This document shows positions 53,336 to 60,821 of a DNA stretch of 64,000 nucleotides, piece by piece; position 1 is the stretch's first letter; each line of letters begins with the position of its first letter. Location: assembly GCF_019204005.1 (NCBI RefSeq), contig NZ_JAGSPA010000004.1:124001-188000 (forward strand), in the 5' to 3' direction. Below the pieces are notes generated by a model that saw only the letters and a program-made list of their open reading frames with translations, was not told the DNA's origin and ran no database searches. Origin of the DNA: Pacificimonas pallii. GTDB lineage: Bacteria > Pseudomonadota > Alphaproteobacteria > Sphingomonadales > Sphingomonadaceae. Position numbers and translations under genes: made by a program.

Positions 53336-54490
53336 TTACTTCGCGCCGACGATGCTGCTGGGCATCGCACCGATATCGGCGGTTTCCAGGAACGGCATCG
53401 GATTGACCGCGCGCCCGTCGATGCGCACCTCGTAATGCAGATGCGAACCGGTCGAACGACCGGTCGAGCCCATGCCGCCAATCTTTTCACCGCGTGCGAC
53501 GCGATCGCCGACGCGTACGTCGAGGCGCGACATGTGCGCGTAGCGTGTGGTCAGGCCGCTGCCATGATCGATCTCGACCAGCTTGCCATAGCCGCCATGG
53601 CGACCCGAACGTACGATCGTGCCTTCCGCCGCGGCATAAATGGGCTCACCGACGGGGCCGGACATATCGACCCCCTGATGCATGGCCGTCGTGCCCTTGA
53701 AGGGGTCGAAACGAACGCCGTAACCTGACGTATATGTATAGGATTTCACCGGCTTGTAGCTGGGCACGGCATTCAGGCCCTTTTCAAGCAGATCCAATTT
53801 CTTCCAGCTGAGGAACAGCTGCGCGAAATGAGGGTCGGCGTCGTTCAGCGGGCTACCGTCTGCGGTCGCGCCGATATCGGGTCCGCCAACGCCGCCAAGT
53901 ACCGACTGCCGGACGAAACGTTCCGGGCGCAGGCCCAGCGAGCGCAGCGTCGCCTGATGATCGCGGTAACGCGCCTCGGCTGCTGTCGAAGCTTCATCGA
54001 CGAATGCCAGCTGGGTTTCTTCCAGACGGGTAAAGGCCTGCATCAGGGAGGGCGACGATACGTCGTTGCTGCCTTCCTTGGGAAGGATCATCGCGAGTTC
54101 GCCAAGGTCTGCCTTGCCTTCGTAAAGACTGGCCAGAAAATTCTGCCGTTTGGCCAGTCGCGCAGCCTGCATGTCTATGTCGTTGCGAAGGGCAGCGACA
54201 TGGGTGCGCATCTTCTTCGCCTCCAAACGGCTGTCTGCGAGCTGTTGCTCCAAATGGCCATCAGGGGCAGCCATCACCGCGGCGCCAGTGGCCACGCCGG
54301 TATAGCCGATCATCGCCGCGAAGACCGCGCTGGCGATGATCTGGGACCGCACGGTCAGCTTGACGACGCGCATGCCCTTTTCCTCGTCATAATGCATAAA
54401 TTCGCGCTCACGGAACACGCTGGAAATGATCGCGGAAAGACGCTGACGCATATACAAATAACCCCCTGTCACCGACCCGGACTGGCCCAT
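53336..54490 (-). CDS. M23 (LytM) peptidoglycan endopeptidase with coiled coil
   Basis: A 384-residue membrane-anchored protein: one helix (QIIASAVFAAMIGYTGVATGAAV, about residues 45-70), a coiled coil (HLEQQLADSRLEAKKMRTHVAALRNDIDMQAARLAKRQ) and an M23 domain with zinc ligands in MHQGVDMSG and GSHLHYEVR. It should cut peptide cross-links during growth or division. I choose ATG 54490, with AGAGGAA ten bases before. Confidence 0.92.
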   Translation of the reverse strand: MGQSGSVTGGYLYMRQRLSAIISSVFREREFMHYDEEKGMRVVKLTVRSQIIASAVFAAMIGYTGVATGAAVMAAPDGHLEQQLADSRLEAKKMRTHVAALRNDIDMQAARLAKRQNFLASLYEGKADLGELAMILPKEGSNDVSSPSLMQAFTRLEETQLAFVDEASTAAEARYRDHQATLRSLGLRPERFVRQSVLGGVGGPDIGATADGSPLNDADPHFAQLFLSWKKLDLLEKGLNAVPSYKPVKSYTYTSGYGVRFDPFKGTTAMHQGVDMSGPVGEPIYAAAEGTIVRSGRHGGYGKLVEIDHGSGLTTRYAHMSRLDVRVGDRVARGEKIGGMGSTGRSTGSHLHYEVRIDGRAVNPMPFLETADIGAMPSSIVGAK

Positions 54491-54567
54491 GTCGGTGCGT
54501 TCCTCTGATCTCGAAGCAAGATGAACCCGCATGTGGATTTGCTTACGAAACAAATCTGCTCTTTTGG

Positions 54568-55377
54568 TTAATGCGATTCAAGGGACGCGTAGAAATCTCT
54601 CGTCAGACCGGCAGATTCCCGCGCCGAGTCGTTGAACGGAGGTTTTAATCGACCGCGAAACCGGGTTTCTACAAGATTTCGAAAGGTTTCCGCCGGCGGT
54701 TTGCCGGTCAAGGCGCAGACGTGGCGAAACCAGTGATTGCCGATTCGGACATGACCGATCTCATCATGATAGATGATGTCGACGATAGCCGCGCTGTCCG
54801 CATCGCCCGCTTTTTCCAGCCGGTCGACGGTCGCGGGCGATACATCGAGCCCCCGCGCCTCCAGCACTTGCGGCACGATCGCCAGCCGCGCGAGCAGGTC
54901 GTCGGCGGTTTCCTCCGCCGCCTGCCATAGGCCGTCATGCGCCGGCAGGTCGCCATAGGCCGCCCCCATAGCCGCCAGCCGGTCGGCGAGCAGCAGGAAA
55001 TGGCGGGCTTCGTCATCGCCAACCGAAATCCAGTCGGTTGTGAAGGTGCGGGGCATGTCGCCGCCAAAACGCGCCGCGGCGTCCCAGGCCAAGTCGATGG
55101 CGTTCATTTCGATATGCGCAAGTGCGTGCATCAGCGCAATGCGCGAGCGCTCGGACCCCGCTCGCCCGCGGCGCGGCATCCGGCCTGGCGCGAGAAGCTC
55201 CGGCCGCCCCGGGCGGGCCGGGCGGTCCGGCAGCGTCCCTGTGAAATGCCAGTCGATCTTTCCAGCCCGCCACGCGCTTGCCTGCGCCTGACTTTCAGCC
55301 GCCTTGGCGTGCGGGTCCGCGGTCAGCAGAACAGCGCGCGCAGCATCGGAGACGGTCGGGCGCGGCGCGGGACTCAA
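54568..55377 (-). CDS. DUF455 ferritin-like protein
   Basis: A 269-residue helical protein: ARAVLLTADPHAKA, MHALAHIEMNAIDLAWDAAARF, ISVGDDEARHFLLLADRLAAMG and IYHDEIGHVRIGNHWFRHVC give the Glu/His ligands of a ferritin-like diiron site, as in DUF455 (MiaE-related). The start is a TTG at 55377 overlapping the bcp stop (TTGA), the only start that keeps the conserved N-terminus. The function is unproven. Confidence 0.88.
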   Translation of the reverse strand: MSPAPRPTVSDAARAVLLTADPHAKAAESQAQASAWRAGKIDWHFTGTLPDRPARPGRPELLAPGRMPRRGRAGSERSRIALMHALAHIEMNAIDLAWDAAARFGGDMPRTFTTDWISVGDDEARHFLLLADRLAAMGAAYGDLPAHDGLWQAAEETADDLLARLAIVPQVLEARGLDVSPATVDRLEKAGDADSAAIVDIIYHDEIGHVRIGNHWFRHVCALTGKPPAETFRNLVETRFRGRLKPPFNDSARESAGLTRDFYASLESH

Positions 55378-55844
55378 AGCGCTTTTGCAGCCTCAAGGAC
55401 CTGCTCGACATGCCCCTTGACGCGCACCTTGCGCCAGATCCGGGCGAGCTTTCCGTCCGTGCCGATCAGGAACGTGGACCGATCGATACCCATATATTTC
55501 CTGCCATACATATTCTTTTCCACCCAGGAACCATAGCGTTCGATCACCTCACCATCCGGGTCCGATCCAAGGTCGATGCCAAGGTCGTGTTTCTCCCGAA
55601 ACCGTGCATGCTTTGCGGCGGTGTCCTTCGAGACCCCAAGAATGGCGGTGTTCGCAGCGGCAAACCCGTCCGCCATTTCGGTGAATCCGATGGCCTGTTT
55701 CGTGCAGCCCGGCGTATCGTCCTTCGGATAGAAATACAGAACCAGTTTTCTGCCATCGTAATCGGACAGGCTGAAGGTCCGGCCGTCTTCTCCCGCAAAT
55801 GAAAAATCAGGGGCGGTGTCGCCCTCTTCCGGTGCCTTCGTCAT
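55374..55844 (-). CDS. bcp: Thiol peroxidase Bcp (peroxiredoxin Q)
   Basis: A 156-residue peroxiredoxin with the active-site FYPKDDTPGCTKQAIGF. The resolving Cys found five residues on in many Bcp proteins is absent (Ile), so it should work as a 1-Cys enzyme. It removes hydroperoxides with thioredoxin or another thiol. The ATG overlaps the glnE stop (ATGA). Confidence 0.95.
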   Translation of the reverse strand: MTKAPEEGDTAPDFSFAGEDGRTFSLSDYDGRKLVLYFYPKDDTPGCTKQAIGFTEMADGFAAANTAILGVSKDTAAKHARFREKHDLGIDLGSDPDGEVIERYGSWVEKNMYGRKYMGIDRSTFLIGTDGKLARIWRKVRVKGHVEQVLEAAKAL

Positions 55845-58573
55845 GTCGTCGATCCTTTCTCGAACTGTCGTTTCCATTCCGCCGCGATAATGCGGCGGGC
55901 CGAGGCGATATCCGCTTTCAACGCCGCCCAGTCCTTCATGTTGCAGCGCGCGGCCACAAGCGCACGTGTCGCCGCACCGCCCGGTCCCTTGGTCGCCCCC
56001 TCCACCAGCCGCGAGATGATGAGATAGTCGGCAAGACTGCGATGGGCGCCCAGCAACGCCTTTGGAAGCTGGCCGTCGTCGACAAGGGCGGTCAATGCCT
56101 CGACAAGATCGGTGAACAGACCCCGGTGCGACCTCAGCTGGCAATAATGAATAATGAATTCCAGATCGATCAGCCCGCCGCGCCCATGCTTGACATCAAA
56201 AGGCCCGGTGCCGGGGTGCGCGCGCATCATATCCGCGCGCATATCGGCCACTTCGTCCCGCAGGCGCTTCGGGTCGCGGTCGCGGTGCAGCGCGGTGTCG
56301 ATGATATCCTGAATGGCGTCCGCATGGTCATGGCCGATGACGATGCGCGCGCGGGTCAGCGCCATATGTTCCCATGTCCACGCCTCCTTCGCCTGATACG
56401 CCGCGAATGTGTCGAGGCTGACCGCCAGCAGCCCCTGTGCGCCGGAGGGCCGGAGGCGGGTGTCGACCTCGTAAAGCGGACCGGCGGCGGTCGGCACGGT
56501 GAGCGCCGAGACCAGCCTCTGGAACATGCGGTTGAACCAGCCCGCGGCGGTCAGCGCCTCCCCCGTGCCGTTCGCCGCGCGCACCGTGTGATCGCCGCTG
56601 AACAGAAATACGATGTCGAGATCGGAATGTTCGGTCAGCGCCCGGCCGCCATAACGCCCAAAGCCCAGAATGATCGGATCCGCGTCCGGTACTTTCCCGT
56701 GATCGCGGGAGAATGCGTTGAAAACGGCGCTGGTCAGCGCGGACACCACGGCGTCGGCCGTATCGGCATAGGCGCGGGCCGCGGCTGCAGGCGTTGCGAC
56801 ACCCTCCAGCAGGGCGACGCCGATACGAAAGCGTTGCTCACCGGCCCAGTGACGCGCCGCGTCGAGTGCGCGTTCGAAGTCCGCCGCGCGGCCGATGATC
56901 CGCGCGGCCGCGATGTGAAACTCCTCCGCCGTCCCAAGCGCCTGGCGCGCACCGCCGAGCATGGCATCGAACAGGTCCGGACGCCGCGCAAGTTTTCCGG
57001 CAAGCAGCGGGGCATGGCCCATCACGCGGGCAAGCAGGCCGGCAAGGGCAGGGTTCGCAGCGATCAGCGCGAAAAACCGGAACGCGCTTGGCAGCTTCGC
57101 CAGGAAATCATCGAACCGGCGAAGTGCATTGGCAGCGGATCGCAGACCCGCAAACGCCTCGATGAGGAGCGGCAGGGCCTGTTCGAATTCACGCTGGGCG
57201 GCATCGCTGCGCAGCGCGCGATACTTCCGCGTGCGCCATTTCTCGATCAATTTCACGATTTCCCCGCGCGGTGTCGCGCCGGATGAGGCGACATAATCCG
57301 CCAGTGCGGAACCGCGCGGAACGGGCGGCCGCTCCGCACGCTCCGTCAACTCGTCATAGGCTTCTGCGGCCAGCGCGAGGCCAGGCATGACCGTGCTCGC
57401 CCAGGCCCTGTAACCTGCCGCATCGCATAAGGCTGCGAACGCCGCGCGGTCATCCTTGCGCGTTGGAATGGAATGGGTCTGCGCGTCTTCGCGCATTTGC
57501 AGCCGGTGTTCCGCGTTTCGCAGGCGCTCATAGTGCGCGGCGAGGCTGGCGGCGAGCGCGGGCTCGACATGGCCGGCCTGTTGCAGCGCCGTCAGGGCGG
57601 AGCGTGTATCGGACGCCCGCAATGACGGGTCGCGGCCGCCGAATATGAGCTGCTGCACCTGGGCGAAGAACTCGACTTCGCGGATGCCGCCGCGGCCACG
57701 CTTCAGATCGAAGCCGGGACCGAACGTCTGTCGCTCGTCATAATGGTCGCGGATGCGCAGACTCATGTCCTCGATGTCGGCGACGGCGGTGTAATCGAGC
57801 GAGCGGCGCCAGATGAATGGCGCGATCTGGGTGAGGAAATCTTCCCCCATGGCCATGTCGCCGGCCACCACCCGTCCGCGAATGAAGGCGGCGCGCTCCC
57901 AGGTCAGCGCCTCCGACTGGTAATAGATTTCCGCCCGCCTGAGCGGGATGGCGACGGGGTTGACCTCCGCGTCGGGGCGAATGCGCAGATCGACGCGGGC
58001 GACATAGCCGTCCCTGGTCGGCTGCTGCAGGATCTCGGCCGTGCGCCGGGCAATGCGCACGGCTGCGCGTTCCGGGTCTTCGTCCGGACGCCGGGCGATA
58101 CGGTCGCCATCATACAGGAAAATCAGGTCGACATCGCTGGAATAGTTGAGCTCGCGGCTGCCCAGCTTGCCAAGCGCCAGCGCCGTGAAGCCGTCGGGCG
58201 ATGCGCCGGGGACGCGGTCGTGAAACGCGCTGCGGATGGCGCTGTCGATGGCAAGGTCGGCAAAATCCGACAGAACGTGAACAACCTGGCTGAGATCGAA
58301 CGCCCCTGCGAGGTCGCCGATCGCGGTCCCAAGCGCGATACGGCGGCGGGCGTGCCTCAGCGCGAGCGGAACATCCTGACCGGCATGGACCCCCGCCATC
58401 GTTGCGGCGATGAACCCGTCCAGTCCCGTGCGGCCGATTTCGTCGAGCCATTGCGGATCACGTCTCATGATCCCGCGCAGAAACGGTGCGTGCTGCCAGG
58501 CGCGCTCCGCAGCAGAAAGAAATGTGGCAGAAAGGCCACACTTAGCGAGGTTTTCCGGCAGGGAACTACTCAT
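55841..58573 (-). CDS. glnE: Glutamine synthetase adenylyltransferase/adenylyl-removing enzyme
   Basis: A 910-residue bifunctional nucleotidyltransferase, normal length for alphaproteobacteria. The two catalytic domains show FTALALGKLGSRELNYSSDVDLIFLYDGD (about residue 150) and IILGFGRYGGRALTEHSDLDIVFLFSGDH (about residue 640), with KRGRGGIREVEFFAQVQQLIFGG and DVKHGRGGLIDLEFIIHYCQL. It adjusts glutamine synthetase activity to nitrogen status. The nepR promoter lies right at its start codon. Confidence 0.97.
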   Translation of the reverse strand: MSSSLPENLAKCGLSATFLSAAERAWQHAPFLRGIMRRDPQWLDEIGRTGLDGFIAATMAGVHAGQDVPLALRHARRRIALGTAIGDLAGAFDLSQVVHVLSDFADLAIDSAIRSAFHDRVPGASPDGFTALALGKLGSRELNYSSDVDLIFLYDGDRIARRPDEDPERAAVRIARRTAEILQQPTRDGYVARVDLRIRPDAEVNPVAIPLRRAEIYYQSEALTWERAAFIRGRVVAGDMAMGEDFLTQIAPFIWRRSLDYTAVADIEDMSLRIRDHYDERQTFGPGFDLKRGRGGIREVEFFAQVQQLIFGGRDPSLRASDTRSALTALQQAGHVEPALAASLAAHYERLRNAEHRLQMREDAQTHSIPTRKDDRAAFAALCDAAGYRAWASTVMPGLALAAEAYDELTERAERPPVPRGSALADYVASSGATPRGEIVKLIEKWRTRKYRALRSDAAQREFEQALPLLIEAFAGLRSAANALRRFDDFLAKLPSAFRFFALIAANPALAGLLARVMGHAPLLAGKLARRPDLFDAMLGGARQALGTAEEFHIAAARIIGRAADFERALDAARHWAGEQRFRIGVALLEGVATPAAAARAYADTADAVVSALTSAVFNAFSRDHGKVPDADPIILGFGRYGGRALTEHSDLDIVFLFSGDHTVRAANGTGEALTAAGWFNRMFQRLVSALTVPTAAGPLYEVDTRLRPSGAQGLLAVSLDTFAAYQAKEAWTWEHMALTRARIVIGHDHADAIQDIIDTALHRDRDPKRLRDEVADMRADMMRAHPGTGPFDVKHGRGGLIDLEFIIHYCQLRSHRGLFTDLVEALTALVDDGQLPKALLGAHRSLADYLIISRLVEGATKGPGGAATRALVAARCNMKDWAALKADIASARRIIAAEWKRQFEKGSTT

Positions 58574-58577
58574 GGCG

Positions 58578-58602
58578 GGAACGTAGCGGGGGGCATCGCG
58601 TT
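58578..58602 (+). promoter_or_regulatory. EcfG-type promoter of nepR
   Basis: GGAAC at 58578-58582 and CGTT at 58599-58602 are separated by exactly 16 bases, the consensus for general-stress EcfG sigma factors. The nepR ATG begins nine bases after the -10 element, so the expected transcript is almost leaderless. Confidence 0.75.
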
Positions 58603-58611
58603 ATCACTACC

Positions 58612-58782
58612 ATGTCGGCCCAGCCACCAGAAGCCGGTAAGCGGCAGGCCAAGCGCCGTGTTGGAAGCGCGGACGACATGCGCGGCGCATCATTTGGTGC
58701 GTCTTTACGCCGTCTATATGGGCAGACGCTCAACGAGCCGCTCGATGACGAATTCAAGGACCTTCTCGATAAGCTGAAATAG
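58612..58782 (+). CDS. nepR: NepR anti-sigma factor
   Basis: A 56-residue protein. Its second half, SLRRLYGQTLNEPLDDEF followed by KDLLDKLK, is the NepR core (LR..Y....EP....F..LL..L) that wraps around EcfG. The N-terminal half is basic and disordered, as in the family. No ribosome site is visible, which fits the near-leaderless transcript from the EcfG promoter. It is convergent with the sigma gene instead of preceding it in an operon, an unusual placement. Confidence 0.88.
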   Translation: MSAQPPEAGKRQAKRRVGSADDMRGASFGASLRRLYGQTLNEPLDDEFKDLLDKLK

Positions 58783-58858
58783 CGTGCGGCCGACGCCGCG
58801 TGACGGCGGTCAGGTGATCCCGGCGAAGCGCTTTCAGCGGGAACTGCCTGTGGTCCGA

Positions 58859-59623
58859 TCACTTCTGGCGGGAAAGCTCGTCCACCTGTCCCATAATGTC
58901 GTTAAGTGCGCCTTCGCCATTTCCGGCGGTCTGAGAATTGGTACGGGACGGCAAATTGCCTTCCGCAAGTAACGTTTCAAGTGCCGCGCGGCCCCGGGCG
59001 ACACGGCTTTTGATCGTGCCAACGGCGCAGCCGCAGATATTTGCCGCTTCTTCATAGGCAAACCCGCCGGCACCGACCAGTATCAGCGCCTCGCGCTGGG
59101 CTTGCGGCAATTCCAACAGTCCCCGTTGCAGGTCGGCCAGCTCGATCTGCTGATCCTGTCCGGCGGGAGCGGCGAGGATCTTCGCCGCCGTGAAATCGTC
59201 CCATTCCCCCTTGAAGCGCGCGCGGCGCATCTGGCTTAGAAAGAGGTTTCTGAGGATGATGAACGTCCACGCCCGCATGTTCGTGCCGGCCTGGAAGCGG
59301 TGCCGCGCTGCCCAAGCCTTTAGCAGCGTTTCCTGCACCAGATCATCGGCGGTGTCGGCATTTCCCGAAAGCGATCGCCCGAATGCGCGCAGATGCGAGA
59401 TGACAAGTGCCAGTTCCGCCTTGAAATCCGTATCGGAAAGCTGCTCGGTGTCCGGCTTGGGCGCCTTGGCGGGGGTGGAATGCAGGCGGTCGAGCAGTTC
59501 CTGAAACATAGGCGGAATCGCTTCGGCGGCGGGCGCTGCGAATACCGAGCGTAGAAAACCGCCGACATCGGCAACGCTGACTTTGCCGTCGCCTGCCGGA
59601 TCAATGGCTGAGTCTGCCATCAT
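58859..59623 (-). CDS. ecfG: EcfG general stress sigma factor with NepR-like N-terminal segment
   Basis: A 254-residue protein. The sigma part runs from about residue 65: region 2 (LRAFGRSLSGNADTADDLVQETLLKAW, MRAWTFIILRNLFLSQMRR) and region 4 (LPQAQREALILVGAGGFAYEEAANICGCAVGTIKSRVARGR), as in EcfG proteins. Residues 24-47 (LRSVF...EAIPPMFQELLDRL) align without gaps with the NepR core, eight of 24 identical to the NepR encoded next door. The long start is supported by an AGGGGGG site just before the ATG pair at 59623/59620; the Met inside the segment has no ribosome site. It directs the general stress response. Confidence 0.9.
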   Translation of the reverse strand: MMADSAIDPAGDGKVSVADVGGFLRSVFAAPAAEAIPPMFQELLDRLHSTPAKAPKPDTEQLSDTDFKAELALVISHLRAFGRSLSGNADTADDLVQETLLKAWAARHRFQAGTNMRAWTFIILRNLFLSQMRRARFKGEWDDFTAAKILAAPAGQDQQIELADLQRGLLELPQAQREALILVGAGGFAYEEAANICGCAVGTIKSRVARGRAALETLLAEGNLPSRTNSQTAGNGEGALNDIMGQVDELSRQK

Positions 59624-59647
59624 GCGTCCCCCCTGATGGTCATGCGA

Positions 59648-59791
59648 TTATCCCGCGAAGCCCAGCAATACGCCCATGCCAACCACGACCAGCACCACGG
59701 AGATCAGCAGGACATAGCGACCGATTCCGGGGGTCTCGCCGCCGCGTGCGTCCTCTTTGCCGACTTCTTCATGCTTCTCGTCCATACTCAT
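59648..59791 (-). CDS. Small single-pass membrane protein in the stress locus
   Basis: A 47-residue protein with a charged N-terminus (MSMDEKHEEVGKEDARGGETPG) and one C-terminal helix (YVLLISVVLVVVGMGVLLGF). A GGAG ribosome site precedes the ATG at 59791. It lies between phyR and ecfG on their strand, 24 bp before ecfG, so it is probably co-transcribed. I recognise no family. It could anchor or modulate a stress-response component, which is speculation. Confidence 0.75.
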   Translation of the reverse strand: MSMDEKHEEVGKEDARGGETPGIGRYVLLISVVLVVVGMGVLLGFAG

Positions 59792-59821
59792 ATACTCCTG
59801 CGTCGATTAAGTTCTGCAATA

Positions 59822-59841
59822 CGGAAAAACGCCCGTTTCCG
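59822..59841 (-). terminator. Hairpin after phyR
   Basis: CGGAAA and TTTCCG pair around an eight-base loop; on the minus strand T-rich sequence is inside the stem rather than after it. It might attenuate phyR transcription before the small membrane gene. Confidence 0.3.
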
Positions 59842-59873
59842 CAAACAGACGAGCGCTCGGAGCTATGCCGTAC

Positions 59874-60680
59874 CTAAGCGGGTATAGCGGCACTCGACCG
59901 GAAAAACAGCGCCTGTGCGATGGCTGCCTTTACCGTCGATCGCTGGAAAGGCTTCGTGATCAGGAAGGTCGGCTCCGGCCGTTCACCGGTCAGCAGGCGT
60001 TCCGGAAAGGCGGTGATGAAAATCACCGGGACGCTGAATTTTTCCAGAATGTCCTTCACCGCATCGATGCCGCTGGAATCGTCGGCCAGCTGAATGTCAG
60101 CCAGGATCAGACCAGGCTGCTGTTCCGTGGCGGCCGCGACGGCCTCGTCACGAGTGGTTGCGATTCCGGTCACCTGATGACCGACATCAAGGACGATGCT
60201 CTCGATATCCATGGCGATAATCGGCTCGTCTTCGATAATCAGCACGCTCGTCTTCGTCTGGCGGTCGATCTCCGCGATGGCTTCGGCGACCAGAGCGTCC
60301 ACCTCGTCTTCGCTGCTGTCGATCAGATAGGCGGTGTCCTCGTTGGAAAACCCCTCCATCGCCGTCAGCAACAGCGCCTGACGCGAAAGCGGCGTGATGC
60401 CCGAAAGCCGTTCATGCGCCACCTGTTCGAATTCGGAACCCTCATTCGCGCTGATGCCGGAATCAACGTTGGCGGAATTCCAGATCGCGTGAAAGGTGCG
60501 ATAAATGCCCAGCCGCGCTTCGACATCCTTCGGGAAGGAATCCGGTGCCTCGACAATGGCCTCGAGCGTTGCCCGGACATAGGCGTCGCCAGCGGTCTGC
60601 GCGCCGGTCAGGGCGCGCGCATACCGGCGCAAATAAGGGAGGTGCGGGGCGATTTCGGTGGCGAGCGACATTTTGCTCAT
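59874..60680 (-). CDS. phyR: General stress response regulator PhyR
   Basis: A 268-residue protein with the PhyR design: a sigma-like output domain (residues 1-135, ECF regions 2 and 4 with LPYLRRYARALTG and LSRQALLLTAMEGFSNEDTAYLI) and a C-terminal receiver domain (VLIIEDEPIIAMDIES, phosphoacceptor Asp195 in LILADIQL, Thr in FITAFPE, Lys in ITKPF). When phosphorylated it sequesters NepR and frees EcfG. ATG 60680 has AGGAG close by. A consensus EcfG promoter lies 31 bp upstream, giving positive feedback. Confidence 0.96.
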   Translation of the reverse strand: MSKMSLATEIAPHLPYLRRYARALTGAQTAGDAYVRATLEAIVEAPDSFPKDVEARLGIYRTFHAIWNSANVDSGISANEGSEFEQVAHERLSGITPLSRQALLLTAMEGFSNEDTAYLIDSSEDEVDALVAEAIAEIDRQTKTSVLIIEDEPIIAMDIESIVLDVGHQVTGIATTRDEAVAAATEQQPGLILADIQLADDSSGIDAVKDILEKFSVPVIFITAFPERLLTGERPEPTFLITKPFQRSTVKAAIAQALFFRSSAAIPA

Positions 60681-60710
60681 GACTCCTGTCAGGCTTGCGT
60701 ATGAGGGCTG

Positions 60711-60735
60711 AACGCCGGTCTTAGACCTGCGTTCC
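60711..60735 (-). promoter_or_regulatory. EcfG-type promoter of phyR
   Basis: On the minus strand GGAAC (60735-60731) and CGTT (60714-60711) are 16 bases apart, a perfect EcfG consensus. The spacer contains an 11-base palindrome, GGTCTTAGACC (60717-60727). Confidence 0.8.
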
Positions 60736-60791
60736 CTCGCCGGGGCAAGGGGCAATTGTCAGCCAGCTATCTTATGTCGCGAACTCGGATG

Positions 60792-60816
60792 GGAACGGGG
60801 TGTGGTCCCGCGTGTT
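60792..60816 (+). promoter_or_regulatory. Near-consensus EcfG promoter before the phyP-like gene
   Basis: GGAAC at 60792-60796 is followed after 16 bases by TGTT (one mismatch to CGTT). The ATG at 60828 would begin 11 bases after it, again almost leaderless, as for nepR. Confidence 0.4.
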
Positions 60817-60821
60817 GAGAG

